In this document: positions 15,300 to 22,304 of the stretch, piece after piece
Layout of the letters: each line of letters starts with the position of its first letter
How positions within the stretch are numbered: position 1 is the first letter of the stretch
Source of the DNA: CAYOHP01 sp964403795 [NCBI: uncultured bacterium]
Lineage (GTDB): Bacteria > Muiribacteriota > UBA6191 > CAZXTJ01
Assembly: GCA_964403795.1 (NCBI GenBank)
Contig: CAYOHP010000081.1
Location: 1-29,114 of the forward strand
Length of the DNA stretch: 29,114 nucleotides
Direction: 5' to 3'
Notes under the pieces: generated by a model
Seen by the model: only the letters and a program-made list of their open reading frames with translations
Database searches by the model: none
Told to the model about the DNA's origin: nothing
Position numbers and translations under genes: made by a program

Positions 15300-16715
15300 T
15301 CACCCCTCCCCGCCGCTCCCCAGCTCGGCCTGCAACGCCTCCATCTCGGCCAGCGCCGCCTTGAGCTGGGCCACGATCTCGGCGGCGATCTCGGCCGGGG
15401 GGGGGAGGTCGTCGGCCGAGGCCAGCGACTCGTCCCGGAGCCAGGTCACGTCGAGGTTGTCGTTGCGCCTCGCGATCTCCTCACGGGAGAAGCAGCGCCA
15501 CCGGGCTTCGGCCCCCTGGTCGACCCGCGGCTCGGCCCGGTAGGCGGCCTCGAACTCCGCGAAGTGCTCCCGGGTGAGCGGCGTCCGCTTGCCGAAGCTC
15601 GGCATGTTGGTGCGCAGGTCGTGGAACCAGACCTCACCGGTGTTCCCCCGGTCGGACTTGCCCCGGGTGAAGAAGAGCACGTTGGTCTTCACGCCCTGGG
15701 CGTAGAAGATGCCGGTGGGCAAGCGCAGCACCGTGTGCAGCCGGCACTTGTCCATGAGGTCGCGGCGGATCTCGGTGCCCCGCCCTTCCTCGAAGAGGAC
15801 GTTGTCGGGCACCACGATCCCCGCCCGGCCTCCGGGCTTCAGGCCCCGGTACACGTGCTGCAGGAACGCCAGCTGCTTGTTCGAGGTGGGGAAGGTGAAG
15901 TCGTCCCGGGCCGGCTGGCCGCCTCCCGTCTTGGTGCCGAAGGGCGGGTTGGTGAGGATCACGTCGGCGGGCTCCAGGGCCTTGCCGGCCGGGCTCAGGG
16001 TGTCGCCCAGCCCGAGCGGCCCTTCGATGCCGTGGAGCATCAGGTTCATCAGCGCCAGGCGATGGGTGTCGGGCACCAGCTCCATCCCCTGGAAGGCCCG
16101 GGCGATCTGGAAATCCTGGTCGGCCTTGGAGAGGCGGTAGAGGTTGTCGGTGGCCGCCTTGACGTGGCGGTCGGCGGCGATCAGGAAGCCGCCGGTGCCG
16201 GCGGCGGGGTCCTGCACCACCTCCCCGGCCCGGGGATCGACGAGCGCCACCATGGAGTCGATCAGCGGCCTCGGGGTGAAGTACTGCCCGGCCCCCGACT
16301 TCTTCTCGGAGGCGTTCTTCTCGAGCAGCCCCTCGTAGAGGTCGCCCAATCCCTCGGTGCGGGCGTCGTACCAGTCGAGCTTCTCGAGGTCGTCGACCAG
16401 CTTCTTCAGGTTGACCGGCTGGCGGAGCGAGGTCTTGGCGTCGACGAAGATGGCCTGGACCCGGGGCGATCCCTGGCGCCCGAGGTGCAGCAGGAGCTGG
16501 CGGTAGAAGTCGAGGAGCTCGATCCCGTCGCGGGCGAGGAGGTCGCCCCAGCGGTAACCCTGCGGCAGCTCGCGGGCTTCGCCCCCGGTCTCCTGGAGCA
16601 TCTTCAGGAAGAGCAGGTAGGTCAGCTCGGTCACGTACTCCTGGTAGGTGATCCCGTCGTCGCGGAGCGTGTGGCAGAAGCCCCAGAGCTTCTGGACGAT
16701 GTCCTGGGTGGTCAC
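15300..16715 (-). CDS. hsdM: Type I restriction-modification DNA methyltransferase subunit
   Basis: A 471-residue N6-adenine methyltransferase. The N-terminal HsdM helical domain (about 1-130) is followed by GQYFTPRPLIDSMV (143-156), the AdoMet-binding motif DPAAGTGGF (169-177) and the catalytic NPPF (256-259). A C-terminal helix probably contacts HsdS. The GTG start at 16715 overlaps the hsdR stop (GTGA), implying translational coupling. The open frame continues far upstream, but only in the antisense shadow of hsdR. Length and motifs are normal, so the subunit should be functional. Confidence 0.95.
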   Translation of the reverse strand: MTTQDIVQKLWGFCHTLRDDGITYQEYVTELTYLLFLKMLQETGGEARELPQGYRWGDLLARDGIELLDFYRQLLLHLGRQGSPRVQAIFVDAKTSLRQPVNLKKLVDDLEKLDWYDARTEGLGDLYEGLLEKNASEKKSGAGQYFTPRPLIDSMVALVDPRAGEVVQDPAAGTGGFLIAADRHVKAATDNLYRLSKADQDFQIARAFQGMELVPDTHRLALMNLMLHGIEGPLGLGDTLSPAGKALEPADVILTNPPFGTKTGGGQPARDDFTFPTSNKQLAFLQHVYRGLKPGGRAGIVVPDNVLFEEGRGTEIRRDLMDKCRLHTVLRLPTGIFYAQGVKTNVLFFTRGKSDRGNTGEVWFHDLRTNMPSFGKRTPLTREHFAEFEAAYRAEPRVDQGAEARWRCFSREEIARRNDNLDVTWLRDESLASADDLPPPAEIAAEIVAQLKAALAEMEALQAELGSGGEG

Positions 16716-19700
16716 GCGGCTTCGTCCTTCCAGATCTCGTCGACCAGTTCGTCGAGGAGGAGCGTCAGCTTCCCGTCGAAGGCCTTGTCGAGGCGACGGT
16801 ACCCGCCGTCCCGGGCGAAGGCGCCCTGGTCGAAGTCGGCGCGGTCGGCGACCCGTTCCTTCTTCAGGTGGTCGGCGAGGCGGCGCAGCCAGGCCCGCTG
16901 CGATTCGGTCCAGGGATGCCTGGAGAGCACCCGTCGGAGCGCCCGGTCCACCCGCTCCGCGTAGGCGACCAGCGGGCTCCCCAGGGCCGACTGGCGGATG
17001 AAGCCGAGCACGGTGGCGGCGATCTCGACATGGCCGGTCTCGCGCCAGGCGGTCTCGAGGCTGCGCTCCTGGAAGCCCTGTTCGGCGAGGACCCGGTGGA
17101 TCTCCTTCAGGTCCTGGCGTTTCAAGCTGCGGGGGCTGGTGACCAGGGCCTTCATGGCGGGGATCTCGTTCAGGTGGTCGCGGACGAACCCGGCGAAGGC
17201 CGAGAGGTAGTCCTCGGGGCGCTCGTGGGGTCCGTAACCGCGGGTGGCGGCGACCAGCTCGTCGGGGTGGGTCGAGAGCACCGGCCCCTTGCCCGAGGGC
17301 AGTCCCGACAGGAACTCGACCAGGCCGCCCGCGCCGGCGAGGGCGTCGGCGAGCTCGGAGGCGGGAGCGCCCTTGGCCCAGGCCAGGAACTCGTCCACGG
17401 TGCGACCGGCGAGCGACTCGAACTGCTCCCGGGCCGCGGCATCCCGGAGCCGGTTGCGGGTGCGCTGGAGGCGGGCTACCAGGCGACGGCGCACGTCCTC
17501 CTGCGGGTCCCCGGGCGGTGCCCGCCCGAGGTCGTCGACGAGTTCCGCCAAGCTGCGGGAGGACCCGGCCGCCACCGGCCGCATGGCGGTCTTGCCCTGG
17601 AAGCCCTGGAACACGTCGGCGGCGTCGTAGACCTGGAAGGCCTCCTTCCCGATCTCGTCGGCCCGGCGGGTGGCCCGTCCCAGCATCTGCTCGAAGAGGA
17701 TGCGGCTCGCCACCGTGCGCAGGAACACCAGGTTCACGATCCGGGGGATGTCCACCCCGGTGGTGAGCAGGTCGACGGTGACCGCGAACTTGGGATGCTC
17801 CTCGTTGCGGAAGCGCTTGATCAGATCGTTGGGCCGGTCCGAACTCCCGGTGATCTTCACCACCAGGTCGTCGCCGGTGCCGTAGCGCTCGTGCAGCTCC
17901 TCCTTGAGGGTCTGCACCACCAGGTCGGCGTGGTCGTCGCGGGAGGCGAAGATCAGGGTCTTGCCCGGGAGGGCCGGGTCGATGTGCCGGACCAGCTCGC
18001 GGAGCACCACCCGGTTGAAGTTGGGGTTCACCACCTTGCGGTGGAATTCGGAGAGGTCGAAGTCGAGCCCCAGGTCGTCGGGGAGCTTCCAGAGGGTGCG
18101 CTGGGCCCCGGGCTCCAGGGTCTCGACGGTGGTCCCGGCCTCGAAGTGGATGCCGTCCTGCCCGAGCCGGGTGGTGATCCGCACCGGGGGGTCCTGGTCG
18201 CAGAGCCACCCGTCGGCCACCGCCTCGGGAAACGTGTACTGGAAGACCGGGTCGCCGAAGATGGCCGCGGTGTGGAGGGCCGGGGTGGCGGTGAGTCCGA
18301 TCCAGGTGGCGTCGAAGCGCTCGACCACCCGACGGTAGAGCGAGAGGTACTCCTCCTCGCTCTTCCATTCGAGGTCGCCCTCGGCCTGGTCGCGGTCGAG
18401 CAGGTACCCGCGGTGGCACTCGTCCACCACCACCAGGTCGTAGGCGTCCACGGGGGGGATGTCCGCCTCGTCGCCCGGGTGGTGGATGCGGCGGAGCAGG
18501 CCCTGCACGGTGGCCAGGTGGACCCGGGTCCCGGACTCCGGCACCGCGTCGTCGAGGCCCCTGACCTCGAAGATCTCCGAGAAGGTGCGGTTCTGCTCCA
18601 GCCGCATGTGCTGGAGGGTTTCGTGGGTCTGGTCGCCCAGGGTCCGGCGATCCACCAGGAAGAGCATGCGGCGGAAACGCCGGGTCTTGAGCAGGCGGTA
18701 GGCGAGGCCGGCCAGGGTGCGGGTCTTGCCGGTACCGGTCGCCATGGCGAGGAGGATCCGGCGCTGTCCCCGGGCGAGCGCGTCCTCGGCAGCGGCCACG
18801 GCCCGCAACTGGTAGTCGCGGAGGCCGAGGTAGCCGGTGGGCTCCGAGGCCAGGGCCCGGGTGGCGGCCGCGGCATCGGCTTCCAGGAGACGGGCGATCC
18901 CCTCCGGGGTGTACCAGCCTTCGAGGGCCCGCGAGATGTTGGCGGGCTCCCGGGCGTCGAGGAACCAGATGCCGGAGTTCTGGGCGAGCTGGGGATGGAA
19001 AGGCCGGCCGTTGGTGGCGAACAGCAAGGGGAGGTGGTACTCGCCCCAGGTGGGATCGCACCCCGAGCGGAAGGTGCGGGAGTAGCGCTTGGCCTGTTCG
19101 AGGGCGGCCGGGACCTGGACGGAGCTGCGCTTGGCCTCGACCGCGGCGACCGGGCGCTCTCCCAGATAGAGGATGTAGTCGGCCGACCCGGCATCGGTCG
19201 GGACCTCGGCGATGGCCCGGTGCTTCCCCTTCTGCGGCCGGGCACCTGACGCCCAGGTCAAGGCGATGCTGTCGCACTCCCAGCCGGCGGCGCGGAGCTG
19301 CTGGTCGATCAAGCGGCGGGTGTCGGCCTCGGTGAGATCCACCTGCTCGGCGGCCTCCTCGCCGAGTTCCCGGACCAGCGAGGGCTCGAGGCGGGCCACC
19401 TCCAGGGCACGGGCGGCGTGGCGGGAGGGATCGGTGCGGGCGGCCGCCAGGTCGTCGTCGGTCGGGCCGGTCGCGGTCGGCTCCGGGGAGGGCGGATCGG
19501 GAAGACGGAAACGGGCCGACTCGCCGAGGCTGGTGCTGGCGAAACTGCGGTGGAACCAGACCGCCACCTGGTGGGCCAGGCGCAACGCGTGGGCCGCCAG
19601 CTCGGGGTCGTCGGCGTGCTGGTGGGAAGCGTCGTTGCCGATCCGGCGGAGGGCGTGGAAGAGGTCGGCGATCCGGCGGGGCAAGCCCCTCGCCCGCTCC

Positions 19701-19960
19701 AGGCGATCGAGGCGGACGAACTGCGAGTCCTCCGGGTCGTCGGGAACCCCGAGGTACCGGGCCGTGATGACCGCCAAGAGTTCGGTCATCTGGCGGAGCT
19801 TCAGGAGCGTGGTGTTGGGGTCGTCCCCCAGATTCCGCTCGGCCAGGGCCCCCAGGCGAGGCAGGAGCGGATCATGTTCGGCCAAGAATGCGAAATTGAG
19901 GGAAGGCGGGAGGGCCATGGAATCGCCCGGACTGTAGCCGATGGTCCCGGGATCCGGCAT
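16712..19960 (-). CDS. hsdR: Type I restriction endonuclease subunit R (translocase/nuclease)
   Basis: A 1082-residue HsdR. The N-terminal segment (about 20-140) looks like the DUF4145 region found before some HsdR nucleases. The PD-(D/E)xK nuclease core is Asp261 (DYILYL), Glu275 and Lys277 (VEAKRS). The helicase motor has Walker A ATGTGKT (407-413), DECH (513-516), TATP (557-560) and QMLGRATRR as motif VI. This is the EcoEI/EcoR124-like architecture. The ATG at 19960 is preferred, with GGAGG 8 bases upstream; 19975 and 19918 are alternatives. It starts 26 bases after the small secreted-protein gene. I saw no clear promoter in that gap, so it seems to depend on upstream transcription. It lies before hsdM, so nuclease is made from the same message as its methyltransferase. 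Confidence 0.95.
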   Translation of the reverse strand: MPDPGTIGYSPGDSMALPPSLNFAFLAEHDPLLPRLGALAERNLGDDPNTTLLKLRQMTELLAVITARYLGVPDDPEDSQFVRLDRLERARGLPRRIADLFHALRRIGNDASHQHADDPELAAHALRLAHQVAVWFHRSFASTSLGESARFRLPDPPSPEPTATGPTDDDLAAARTDPSRHAARALEVARLEPSLVRELGEEAAEQVDLTEADTRRLIDQQLRAAGWECDSIALTWASGARPQKGKHRAIAEVPTDAGSADYILYLGERPVAAVEAKRSSVQVPAALEQAKRYSRTFRSGCDPTWGEYHLPLLFATNGRPFHPQLAQNSGIWFLDAREPANISRALEGWYTPEGIARLLEADAAAATRALASEPTGYLGLRDYQLRAVAAAEDALARGQRRILLAMATGTGKTRTLAGLAYRLLKTRRFRRMLFLVDRRTLGDQTHETLQHMRLEQNRTFSEIFEVRGLDDAVPESGTRVHLATVQGLLRRIHHPGDEADIPPVDAYDLVVVDECHRGYLLDRDQAEGDLEWKSEEEYLSLYRRVVERFDATWIGLTATPALHTAAIFGDPVFQYTFPEAVADGWLCDQDPPVRITTRLGQDGIHFEAGTTVETLEPGAQRTLWKLPDDLGLDFDLSEFHRKVVNPNFNRVVLRELVRHIDPALPGKTLIFASRDDHADLVVQTLKEELHERYGTGDDLVVKITGSSDRPNDLIKRFRNEEHPKFAVTVDLLTTGVDIPRIVNLVFLRTVASRILFEQMLGRATRRADEIGKEAFQVYDAADVFQGFQGKTAMRPVAAGSSRSLAELVDDLGRAPPGDPQEDVRRRLVARLQRTRNRLRDAAAREQFESLAGRTVDEFLAWAKGAPASELADALAGAGGLVEFLSGLPSGKGPVLSTHPDELVAATRGYGPHERPEDYLSAFAGFVRDHLNEIPAMKALVTSPRSLKRQDLKEIHRVLAEQGFQERSLETAWRETGHVEIAATVLGFIRQSALGSPLVAYAERVDRALRRVLSRHPWTESQRAWLRRLADHLKKERVADRADFDQGAFARDGGYRRLDKAFDGKLTLLLDELVDEIWKDEAA

Positions 19961-19986
19961 GGCCTCCGCCTCCATGGGATGGCCGG

Positions 19987-20493
19987 TCAGTTCCGGTACT
20001 GCACGGCCGGCTCCTTGGGTTTGCCGCCGGGCCGGGAGATCGCCTCCCGACCCTCGAGCACGACGAAGCGCATCTGGACGTTGTCGAACTCCAGGACCTT
20101 GAGCCAGTCCCCTTGCAGGTAGATCTCGTCCGGGTCCTCGTATTCGTAACTGATGATGAAGGAGTCGCCGCCGGTCGGGGCGGAGAAGACCCCGCCGTGG
20201 ACCTTGCCGCGCTCGATCTTGTGGAGGACGAGGACGGTCTTGCCGGCCGCCGAAGTGCGGCGTCCGCCGTAGAGCACGTAGTTCAGGTTGTCGGACTTCT
20301 TGTCCCGGCCCAGGTTCTCGCCCATCCCCACGGTGCGGGCGTTCTCGTAGAGCTTGTTCTGGGCCGCCTGGGCCCGGGCCTCGGCCTCGACCTGGGCCTT
20401 CTTGTTGGCGAGGTACTCGCTGACGTTCACGCCGGCAGTCGCGGGGACGGCGAGGCAGGCGGTCAGGCAAGCGGCGAGCAGGGTGGGCTTCAT
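19987..20493 (-). CDS. Small secreted protein of unknown function
   Basis: A 168-residue protein with a clear Sec signal peptide (about 1-20, ending PATAG). A charged Ala/Gln/Lys helix follows (about 30-50), then a domain with alternating hydrophobic and charged residues that is probably beta-rich (about 70-150). I recognise no family. Its ATG overlaps the stop of the LuxR-type gene (ATGA), so the two are translationally coupled and may act together in the envelope. It is odd to find an exported protein directly ahead of hsdR. Confidence 0.75.
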   Translation of the reverse strand: MKPTLLAACLTACLAVPATAGVNVSEYLANKKAQVEAEARAQAAQNKLYENARTVGMGENLGRDKKSDNLNYVLYGGRRTSAAGKTVLVLHKIERGKVHGGVFSAPTGGDSFIISYEYEDPDEIYLQGDWLKVLEFDNVQMRFVVLEGREAISRPGGKPKEPAVQYRN

Positions 20494-21935
20494 CGGTCGT
20501 CCTCTCGTAGGGAGGCCCCGAACACCAGGGCCCCGTTCCGGAAATGGAAGCTGCGGCCGTCGCGGAGTTCGATGCGCTCGTCCGAGCCGTTGGCGGCAGA
20601 CAGGGCCCGACGCCGCCGGGGCGGGCCGGCCATGGCGAGCAGGGCCTCGAGATCCATGCCGCGCCAGGGTCGGCCGGCCAGGAAGCGCTCGAAGCGATCC
20701 GGGTCCGGGAGCCGATCGCAGTCGGCCAGCGGGAGCGGCGTGAGCACCAGGCGACGCAATGGATCGGCGGCCGGGTCCAGCGGCAGGCGGCGACCCAGGA
20801 CCCGGGCGATCAGCGAGGCGCCGATGGCGTCGCGTACCAGGGCCCTCCCGACCAGCTCGGGCGCACCGTCCGGCGGTACCAGGTAGACCGCGACCGGGGA
20901 ACCGGGTCGCAGCGGGGTCCCGGACTCCCTGGTGGCGCGGAGGTCGCTGCCTTCCCTGGCGTGGACCAGGGCGGTCCCTGCGAAGGCGGACCGGCGGAGC
21001 GCGGTGCGGGTCTCGGTTGCCTGCCGTTCGATCCCGATCCGCTGGAGCAAGTGCCGCCGGAACGGCGTGTCGGCTTCCCGGGCGGACTCGAGTTCGCCCG
21101 GTGACCGGGAGCTGGCCAGTGGGCGAGGGGCGCCGCGCCGCTGCGCCTCGGCCGCCGCCAGGTCCTGCTCGGGGTAGTCGGTCCGGTAGAGAGGGCTGGT
21201 GTGGCGGTGGTAGCCGCGCCGGGCCCGGGGATCGGTGAAGTGGCCGCCCAGGGCGTCGACCGGTCCAGGGTGGGCGGGGAGGCCCGGGGCCAGGCCGGAG
21301 GCGAGTCCGAGAAGAACCGTCAGCAGTCCGAGCTTGCGAGCCGCCTCGAAGAGCCCGGAGCGGCCCTTGGCGCCGAGCTTCCGCTGGATCCGGTCCCGGT
21401 GGGTGTCCACCGTCTTCGGGGAGATGACCAGGCGCTCGCTCACCTGGCGGCTGGTGAGGCCCTTGGCGACCAGGACCAGGATCTGGCATTCGCGGTCGGT
21501 GAGGCCGTGGCGGGCCGACCCGTCTCCCGAGGCGCGCAGGCCCTCGGTGTCGGGGAGGTCGGCGAAGAAGCGGCCGTTGGCGGCCTGCCGGATGGCGTGG
21601 GCGATCTCGGCGCGCCCTGCCCGCTTGGTGAGGCACCCGGCGGCACCGCCTTCGAGGGCGAGTCCCAGAGCGAAGGCACCCTCCCCGAAGCAGAGCAACA
21701 GGGTGCGCGACCGGGGAGAGGCGATGGCCACCTGGGAGATCAGACGACGGGTCCGACCGGCGGCCTCGGCCGTGGTCCCGAGGAGGATCACGTCGGGGTG
21801 CAGCGACCGGGCCCGGGCCAGGGCCTCGGACTCGCTGTGGGCAGCACCCAGGAGCTGGATGTCGGGTTCCCGGGAGAGGAGGGCGCGCAGACCCTCGACC
21901 ACCACCGGGTGTTCGTCGGCGAGGAGCACGCGCAC
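20490..21935 (-). CDS. LuxR-type regulator with degenerate receiver and membrane/YHYH-like C-terminal extension
   Basis: A 481-residue fusion. Residues 1-115 are a response-regulator receiver (VLLADEHPVVVEGL). The phospho-acceptor Asp is Gly53 (LLGTTA where LLDxxM is usual), and the Ser/Thr switch position is also lost; Lys104 remains. A LuxR-type HTH follows (144-200: LTDRECQILVLVAKGLTSRQVSERL...KTVDTHR). Then comes a hydrophobic segment (about 203-222) and about 260 further residues that begin GGHFTDPRARRGYHRH, resembling secreted YHYH-motif proteins. It may be a membrane-tethered regulator with an outside domain. GTG 21935 is chosen because receivers start here and the mapped sigma-54 start site is near 22000; GTG 22079 would lie upstream of that site. 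CTG 21953, with GGAGG 8 bases ahead, is possible. Confidence 0.72.
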   Translation of the reverse strand: MRVLLADEHPVVVEGLRALLSREPDIQLLGAAHSESEALARARSLHPDVILLGTTAEAAGRTRRLISQVAIASPRSRTLLLCFGEGAFALGLALEGGAAGCLTKRAGRAEIAHAIRQAANGRFFADLPDTEGLRASGDGSARHGLTDRECQILVLVAKGLTSRQVSERLVISPKTVDTHRDRIQRKLGAKGRSGLFEAARKLGLLTVLLGLASGLAPGLPAHPGPVDALGGHFTDPRARRGYHRHTSPLYRTDYPEQDLAAAEAQRRGAPRPLASSRSPGELESAREADTPFRRHLLQRIGIERQATETRTALRRSAFAGTALVHAREGSDLRATRESGTPLRPGSPVAVYLVPPDGAPELVGRALVRDAIGASLIARVLGRRLPLDPAADPLRRLVLTPLPLADCDRLPDPDRFERFLAGRPWRGMDLEALLAMAGPPRRRRALSAANGSDERIELRDGRSFHFRNGALVFGASLREDDR

Positions 21936-22009
21936 GAAGGGCGATGCAGGCAGGGAGAGCTCCTCCCGGAGCGGGCGACCGCGGCGGCGGCCGGCGTCGG
22001 GACGAGACA

Positions 22010-22027
22010 ATGCAGAAGGCGTGCCAA
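22010..22027 (-). promoter_or_regulatory. Sigma-54 (-24/-12) promoter
   Basis: The minus strand reads TTGGCACG-CCTT-CTGCAT (22027-22010). It differs from the consensus TTGGCACG-N4-TTGCAT at one base and has the required 10 bases between the invariant GG and GC. Transcription would begin near 22000, about 65 bases before the GTG of the LuxR-type gene. The promoter faces away from the divergent sigma-54 activator gene, the standard arrangement for an activator and its target. Confidence 0.7.
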
Positions 22028-22058
22028 CGGCCGCGGGGGCCGGCGACGGGGTGGCCGG

Positions 22059-22097
22059 GACGACGGGGGACTTCCTCACGGAGGTCGCCCCGTCGTC
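22059..22097. promoter_or_regulatory. 10-bp inverted repeat upstream of the sigma-54 promoter
   Basis: GACGACGGGG (22059-22068) is perfectly repeated in inverse at 22088-22097, separated by 19 bases. It lies about 60-100 bases upstream of the predicted start of the minus-strand sigma-54 transcript. This is within the usual range for an enhancer or upstream activating site of a sigma-54 activator. A hairpin in the DNA or a two-half-site operator are both possible. Confidence 0.4.
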
Positions 22098-22260
22098 CCG
22101 TGACCCTGGAACTCTCTCGGCACGCGCCCCCGGTGGGGACGAGCATGCGGTGCGGCTCGGGCTCCCGGGGAGGTGGCAGGGAGTCCCACGGGCCTCGAAG
22201 GGGGCCTGCGTACGGGAGCCTTCCGTAGGCCGTGGAGGAGCGCGTGGGGAAACCTCTTCG

Positions 22261-22304
22261 GGGGTACCCCTCGACCCTGGTGCCTACTGGTAAGATGTCT
22301 TACC
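22261..22304. promoter_or_regulatory. Palindromes at the start of the sigma-54 activator gene
   Basis: GGTAAGA-TG-TCTTACC (22289-22304) is a perfect 16-bp inverted repeat that contains the ATG at 22295-22297. GGGGTACCCC (22261-22270) is another perfect palindrome just upstream. Bound protein would block or mark the activator's own start, and the sites lie about 260-290 bases upstream of the divergent sigma-54 start. They are candidate sites for autoregulation and/or a distal enhancer. Confidence 0.45.

Noticed and set aside
16868-19249. 793-residue plus-strand open frame
   Set aside because: It lies wholly opposite hsdR, whose helicase and nuclease motifs are intact; it is a composition artefact.
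15300-19277. A 1325-residue fused restriction protein
   Set aside because: Only the last 471 residues are real (hsdM). The upstream part is hsdR DNA in a wrong frame; the GTG at 16715 overlapping the hsdR stop is the true start.
22079-22146. N-terminal extension of the LuxR-type protein beyond 21935
   Set aside because: The extension is Pro/Arg/Ala-rich, lacks a ribosome site and would begin upstream of the sigma-54 start site.
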